Shown in pieces: positions 63,618 through 64,000 of a stretch of 64,000 bases of DNA. Location of the stretch: contig CAVXTC010000007.1 of NCBI GenBank assembly GCA_963764525.1, forward strand, positions 62,001 to 126,000. Reading direction: 5' to 3'. Made by a program: the position numbers and the translations under genes. This DNA comes from DATDIC01 sp963764525 (GTDB lineage: Bacteria; Pseudomonadota; Alphaproteobacteria; Acetobacterales; Acetobacteraceae). Below the pieces are notes generated by a model. It made no database searches. It had not been told where the DNA came from and was given only the letters and a program-made list of their open reading frames with translations. The first letter of the stretch is position 1. Every line of letters begins with the position of its first letter.

Positions 63618-64000
63618 ATGGCCGACCCAACGCCCTACCGTCCATACCAGCCCGGCACCCAGCCGCCATACGACGTGCCGGCCTATCTCGGCACCAGCAA
63701 GCGGCATCCGAAGCAAAAGCCACACCCGCTGCCGCACAGCGTCACGGAAACGACCGGCCCGAGTTTCTCCGCCGAGCGGTTTCCCCCGATCGCTCGACCT
63801 GACGATGCCCAGCGGCCAACCGGCGCTGGGGGAGCGGATCATCGTCGCCGGTACCATCACCGATGAGGATGGTCGGCCGGTGCCGCACACCATGGTCGAG
63901 ATCTGGCAGGCCAACGCCGCCGGCCGCTACCATCATGCGGCGGATCAGCACGACGCGCCGCTCGATCCGCACTTCCGCGGCGCCGGGCGCGTGTTCACCG
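63618..64000 (+). pseudogene. pcaH: Protocatechuate 3,4-dioxygenase beta subunit, 3' partial, one frameshift
   Basis: The start of PcaH. N-terminus YRPYQPGTQPPYDVPAYLGT with SKRHPKQKPHPLPHSVTETT, then GERIIVAGTITDEDGRPVPH, TMVEIWQANAAGRYHHAADQ and HDAPLDPHFRGAGRVFT in another frame; the break is near 63780. EIWQANAAGRYxH is the intradiol dioxygenase core leading to the iron Tyr. The enzyme cleaves protocatechuate between its hydroxyls. The gene leaves the window at 64000, so pcaG would follow outside. Confidence 0.88.

Overview
The window is GC-rich, densely coded chromosomal DNA. Gene content (ubiquinone Coq7, DsbB, MaeB malic enzyme, heterotetrameric sarcosine oxidase, DUF4169, DUF29, KirBac channel) and alphaproteobacterial-style ribosomal protein and tRNA sequences suggest an alphaproteobacterium, possibly Acetobacteraceae/Rhodospirillales. 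That placement is inferred from protein style, not computed. No rRNA, phage or CRISPR array is seen.

Layout. 1-2.3 kb: end of an envelope/exopolysaccharide locus (heptose-type GHMP kinase and a PEP-CTERM-associated glycosyltransferase). 2.8-3.4 kb: DinJ/RelE toxin-antitoxin pair. 3.7-7.5 kb: acyl-CoA dehydrogenase, a sulfotransferase remnant, a spermidine-synthase-like methyltransferase and a class III CoA-transferase. 7.6-12.7 kb: small TPR gene, toxin-tail-like ORF, queC, Rap1a-type exported protein, SDR, 2-hydroxyacid dehydrogenase and two amino-acid-type ABC permeases. 12.7-18.6 kb: TonB-like protein, GST, dsbB-coq7, DUF4258/DUF2283 pair and maeB. 18.9-22 kb: a large repeat-solenoid membrane protein. 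22.3-26.8 kb: a CopG/ParE pair, J-domain protein, galU-pgm sugar-nucleotide genes and a ParS/RES toxin-antitoxin pair. 26.9-39.4 kb: RlpA, dienelactone hydrolase, lactonase, the soxBDAG operon with a VWA-like gene, an M24 (DddP-like) enzyme, prfC, DUF29 and rpsD. 39.7-50 kb: a catabolic or transport island (MarR regulator, two paralogous Leu/Ile/Val-type binding proteins, O-methyltransferase, 2-hydroxyacid dehydrogenase, MFS carrier, zinc deacylase, sugar-phosphate isomerase and Gfo/Idh oxidoreductase). 50-55.4 kb: cytochrome b561/cytochrome c', LOG protein, tRNA-Pro(CGG), KirBac, DUF218 and an accessory FtsH. 56.2-58.5 kb: PEP-CTERM repeat protein and an IS5-type element lying against a LysR-like remnant. 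58.6-64 kb: NagA-like deacetylase, methyltransferase, GNAT, DNA-3-methyladenine glycosylase, the galactonate pair dgoK-dgoA and the start of pcaH.

A striking property is that more than twenty genes are interrupted by single-base indels. Most sit in short homopolymers, and undoing one base restores full family conservation, often including the expected stop/start overlap. I read most of these as sequence error rather than real decay. Exceptions that look like real remnants are the sulfotransferase fragment, the LysR tail and perhaps the second binding protein, which also carries a nonsense codon. Frameshifted genes are annotated at their reconstructed full span.

Functional themes are polysaccharide/sugar-nucleotide synthesis with a possible PEP-CTERM/exosortase link, one-carbon and methylated-amine catabolism (sarcosine oxidase), sugar-acid and aromatic catabolism (dgoKA, pcaH), four small toxin-antitoxin-type modules, and dispersed palindromes of one family placed at gene ends.
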